Positions 61,150-64,000 of a stretch of 64,000 nucleotides of DNA are shown piece by piece (the first letter of the stretch is position 1; each line of letters opens with the position of its first letter). The notes below the pieces were generated by a model that saw nothing but the letters and a program-made list of their open reading frames with translations, was not told where the DNA came from and did not search any database. Position numbers and translations under genes: made by a program. Origin of the DNA: Sipunculus nudus (Eukaryota > Annelida > Sipuncula > Golfingiida > Sipunculidae); contig CM049307.1 of NCBI GenBank assembly GCA_026874595.1, positions 38,172,862 to 38,236,861 of the forward strand, given 5' to 3'.

Positions 61150-62300
61150 TCTTACGCCAAAGGCCACATTATTGCAGGAATCTTTTTGAAACTGACATAT
61201 TATAAGTCCTACACTAGTATCTCGAAATTGTTTTTTCATTTTTTGAATAGGGCCGCTAGGGGGCGCTGGATGCGAACCTCCCGAACATATCATATTTTGG
61301 CCATATCTAAAAAATTATAAGCCTCAATTACATAACTATAGCTTATTTTCTTCCTCTGAGTTTTTTCCATAACCTAGTGTAGTCATCTGGTCACAATTTT
61401 GTGACACTTTGTCAGTGTGTCTGTCTGTTTGTCAGTTGTCCTCAAATTCGCCTTCTTGCTCTTGCGTCTAACATATAGCATTCTACAGGCCACAGTTTTG
61501 AAAGAATTCTTTTGAAACTATTACATCTTAAGTCTTACACTAATATCTCGAAACCAATTGTTCATTTTCCGGATATGGCCGCTAGGGGGCGCTGAACTCG
61601 AACCTCTCCCAACATATCATGCTTTGGCAATATCTCCAAAACTATAAACCTCAGTTACATAAACTGTAGCTTTTTTCTTCCTTTGAGTCTTCTCCATAAC
61701 CTGGATTAGTCATCTGGACTCAATCTTGAGTCACTTTGTCAGTGTTTCGTCTGTTTGTCAGTTGTCCTCAAATTCGCCTGCTTAATTGTTGGCTCTTGCG
61801 TCTCACATATAGCATTCTATAGGCCATAGTTTTGACGGAATCCTTTTGAAACTATTACATCTTATGTCTTACTTTAATATCTAGAAATAAATTTTTCATT
61901 TTCTGGATATGGCCACTAGTGGGCGCTGCACACGACCCTCACACACATACCATTGTATTGGCCATATCTCTACAACAAAAGCCTCTGTTATACAAACTAT
62001 AGCTTATTTTCTTCCTTTGAGTCTTCTCCATAACCTGATTAAGGCATCTGGTTTCAATCTTCTGTCACTTTGTCAGTGTGTCCATCTGTTTGACCGTTAT
62101 CCTCAAAGTCGCCTGCTTGCTGGTTCTTACGCCTTACATATAGCATTCTACAGGCCACAGCTTTGACGGAATCCTTTTAAAACTGGGACATCTCATGTCA
62201 TACACTAATAATACGAAACGCATTTGTCGTCTTCGGAATATGTCTGCTAGAGGGCGCTACAGTCGAGCCTCCCAAGTATATCATTAATTCGCCATACCTC
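61150..62300. repeat. ~330-bp tandem array in family C
   Basis: Unit marks: a (T)GGCCGCTAGGGGGCGCTG-type site at 61250, 61576, 61910 and 62241 (steps 326, 334, 331); AAACTATAGCTTATTTTCTT or a near copy; TCTTCTCCATAACCT; CACTTTGTCAGTGTG and CTGTTTGTCAGTTGTCCTC. Confidence 0.9.
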
Positions 62301-63169
62301 CAAAACTATAAATCTAAATTACATAAATTATAACTCATTTTCTTCCTTTGAATCTTCTCAATCACTAGGTAATGTCATCTGGTGTCAATCTTGTCTCACA
62401 AAGTTACTTTGTCTGTCTGTTCGTCTTTTGTTGTCAGTTTTGTCTGCTTGCCTGTTCTTTTGTTTCATATGTCATTCTACGGGCCACATATTCTCAGCAA
62501 TGTCCCTGAGAGTCATTCCATTAATAGAAAACCGACAATATGTTTGTCTGTCCGTCTGTGTTTCACTTCCGATTTCCGGCAAGCGTTCGACCTATGGTCG
62601 TCTAGTTTTTCTTTTTAAAGTTGTCCAATACATCTGATGAATCATTATCAAACAATTCAATGTGATATATTATGCATATGATGCAACATTTTAAAACTTG
62701 AATTGAAATGGGTTTCATTTGACAGCATGAACATATCGGGGAAATATCACATTTTGAATTTGTTAAATGTGCATTCTGATCATGAAATATAAAATAAATT
62801 TTGGAATCAATTAAATATATTACATAATAAATTTTGTAAGTCTAAGAGATACATAATCCTGATGAAATTTTTTATCAATGGAACATGTGAAGTTTGGTCA
62901 ATTTAAACATGAAACATAAAACATTTTATCAAAAAAACCTTTAGAAACATTTCCAGGACATTGTCGTGTTTCTGTCAAATTTTAATTCTATTTATCATTT
63001 TAATTAATCAATTGATACTATGTTGTTTTACAAAATGAAAAAAAATATGACGACAAAATATTATTGTAAGAAAACAGCATCATGAATGTAACACAACAGA
63101 ATTGAATTATAAAAAAAAATATGTCATCTGGAAGATATTGAAAATGCTTGACATGCACGTATATGCTGA

Positions 63170-63464
63170 TGATTTGATGACCAGTGCATGGCCGTGGCTT
63201 CCGAGTTTTACACATTTGGACTACTAACCTGCACTTCAGAGTGACTTCCGAGATGGCTTCCGAGCACAGATTCTTCTATAACTTTCAGATAATTGAATGA
63301 ATAACTATGATTCTTCACAGAATAATAGAACAGACCCTAGGGTATCGATAAAAATCAAAATAGTATTGATGTGATGGCTTTTTGTATATGCTTTATGGCT
63401 TTGTTTCTTAAAAATCCTTGGCTTCGGACTTCCGGCTTCCGACTTTCGAGTTTTACACACAGCC
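63170..63464 (-). repeat. right terminal inverted repeat
   Basis: Inverted partner of 58712-59000, roughly 75-80% alike by eye, same block order. Confidence 0.8.
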
Positions 63465-63892
63465 TCTTATCTGACCATCCCCACTACATCAGCTTATACA
63501 CGCTATTGACTCTGTTTATTTAATGTGATCATTGAGCAAATATAAGGCTGCAATTAATATTGTTGGTATGCTGCAAGGAAGATTAAATGAAACTTGCAAA
63601 AACCTGATGTTTATCTGTAAATGAAAGACCATGAGTAGCTTTGCCCTGAATTATTAAGCGAGTCCGTTGATATAAGATAAAGTTATAGTGCAATATGTTA
63701 TTTCTAAGCTTTTCACGTTCACGCTTCCATTTTAATTTCAACTCAGCAACAGTCGATTAAGACAAGACCACATTATATTTGCACAGTGCACACACAGCAG
63801 TATTGAATAAATACTGACAGGCTGTCCGCCAGGGGCGCTAGTTATTTGCCTGCAGTTTTTCAGTCAAGCAGGCAGATTCTAGCTGCATTAAA

Positions 63893-63926
63893 TGCGGTGG
63901 TATCCAGGACCCTGGATACCGCCGCA
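63893..63926. repeat. long hairpin near the window end
   Basis: TGCGGTGGTATCCAGG, two bases, CCTGGATACCGCCGCA: 15 of 16 pairs. To its left CTAG and GCATTAAATGC resemble, on the minus strand, the stem-loop plus CTAG ends of the other elements. Confidence 0.7.
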
Positions 63927-64000
63927 TAAAAAGCTTCAGAGTAAACTGGAGAACTTCAAACCCTTGTCGGGAAAAGATTGTGTAAAATCAAATAGTGCGT

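Larger units (their letters stand above)
60630..62605 (+). mobile_element. family C: non-autonomous Helentron-like element
   Basis: 5' hairpin at 60630-60660: TGCTTGCCGGAATC, short loop, GATTTCGGCAAGCA (13 of 14 pairs), after TTTGT. About four tandem units of ~330 bp follow. Near the 3' end the hairpin arm recurs as GATTTCCGGCAAGC (62571), then stem-loop CGACC-TAT-GGTCG, T, CTAG, TTTTT. It lies inside the 58712-63464 element and carries no replication protein. Confidence 0.7.
58712..63464. mobile_element. 4.75-kb element with ~300-bp terminal inverted repeats (MULE-like)
   Basis: Left end GGCTGTGTGTAAAACTCGG (58712 on) and right end CCGACTTTCGAGTTTTACAC then ACAGCC (to 63464) are inverted copies that stay alignable for ~300 bp, to about 59000 and 63170. 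Flanks are TCTTATTCG and TCTTATCTG: 7 of 9 match, a plausible 9-bp target duplication. Long inverted ends plus 9-bp duplication suggest a Mutator-like non-autonomous element; no transposase frame was seen. Confidence 0.65.
57807..64000 (-). other. upstream region or first intron of LRPAP1
   Basis: No exon was recognised here. The left ~0.9 kb (57807-58702) is AT-rich with nothing definite. 58712-63464 is a large inverted-repeat element, with a nested tandem-repeat element. 63474-63820 holds nothing recognised. The last ~180 bp hold a strong hairpin. A short signal-peptide exon could be hidden in any of the non-repeat parts. Confidence 0.5.

Noticed and set aside
63815-63841. CTCF-like site CCGCCAGGGGCGCTA
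   Set aside because: One G short in the core compared with the consensus spacing; too weak to list as a site.

Overview
This is nuclear DNA from an animal, most likely a marine lophotrochozoan and probably a bivalve mollusc. The sequence is AT-rich. The genes have many short exons joined at GT-AG sites, introns are large, (AT)n, (CT)n and poly(G)/poly(C) tracts are long and frequent, and the non-coding DNA is full of tandem-repeat-bearing transposons of a kind common in bivalves. The phylum call is inference; no sequence search was possible.

Four protein genes can be supported. (1) At 14727-14963, minus strand, lies the first coding exon of mitochondrial 2-oxoglutarate dehydrogenase E1 (OGDH): a transit peptide plus the conserved N-terminal block. 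No other OGDH exon is visible to the left, so 1-14726 is probably its first intron. (2) At 26198-39731, plus strand, a complete 10-exon proton-coupled oligopeptide transporter (SLC15 family, nearest SLC15A4/PHT1) is predicted at 572 residues, with every splice phase agreeing. (3) At about 43072-47936, plus strand, is an ankyrin-repeat protein with a C-terminal SOCS box (ASB-like), whose first exon is not certain. (4) At 51699-57806, minus strand, six exons encode about 290 residues of the LDL-receptor-associated chaperone RAP (LRPAP1), ending in an HTEL ER-retention signal; the signal-peptide exon was not found. The four genes have no evident shared pathway.

Most of the rest is mobile DNA. 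The notable theme is a set of rolling-circle (Helentron-like, non-autonomous) families that share one layout: a perfect or near-perfect hairpin at the 5' end inserted at a T|T, internal tandem units, a second copy of one hairpin arm near the 3' end, a short stem-loop, then CTAG followed by T's. Family A (17800-20032, 22275-23509, 44216-45327, minus copy at 6244) carries GGTGGCGCCACC palindromes in each unit. Family B (9461-11190, minus) carries arrays of AGGTCA nuclear-receptor half-sites. Family C (60630-62605) carries one CTCF-consensus-like site per ~330-bp unit. Family D has three fragments, one starting 16 bp after the first transporter exon. Family E hairpins cap other fragments, including one with a family A 3' end. 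Family C is nested inside a 4.75-kb element (58712-63464) that has ~300-bp terminal inverted repeats and a near-perfect 9-bp target duplication, upstream of LRPAP1. Several MITEs, one with a clean TTA duplication, and a tRNA-like SINE head complete the picture.

Layout: 1-14.7 kb OGDH intron rich in repeats; 14.7-15.8 kb OGDH 5' end; 15.8-26.2 kb intergenic with MITEs and family A; 26.2-39.7 kb transporter; 39.8-43 kb intergenic; 43-48 kb ASB-like gene; 48-51.6 kb intergenic; 51.7-57.8 kb LRPAP1; 57.8-64 kb upstream of, or first intron of, LRPAP1.
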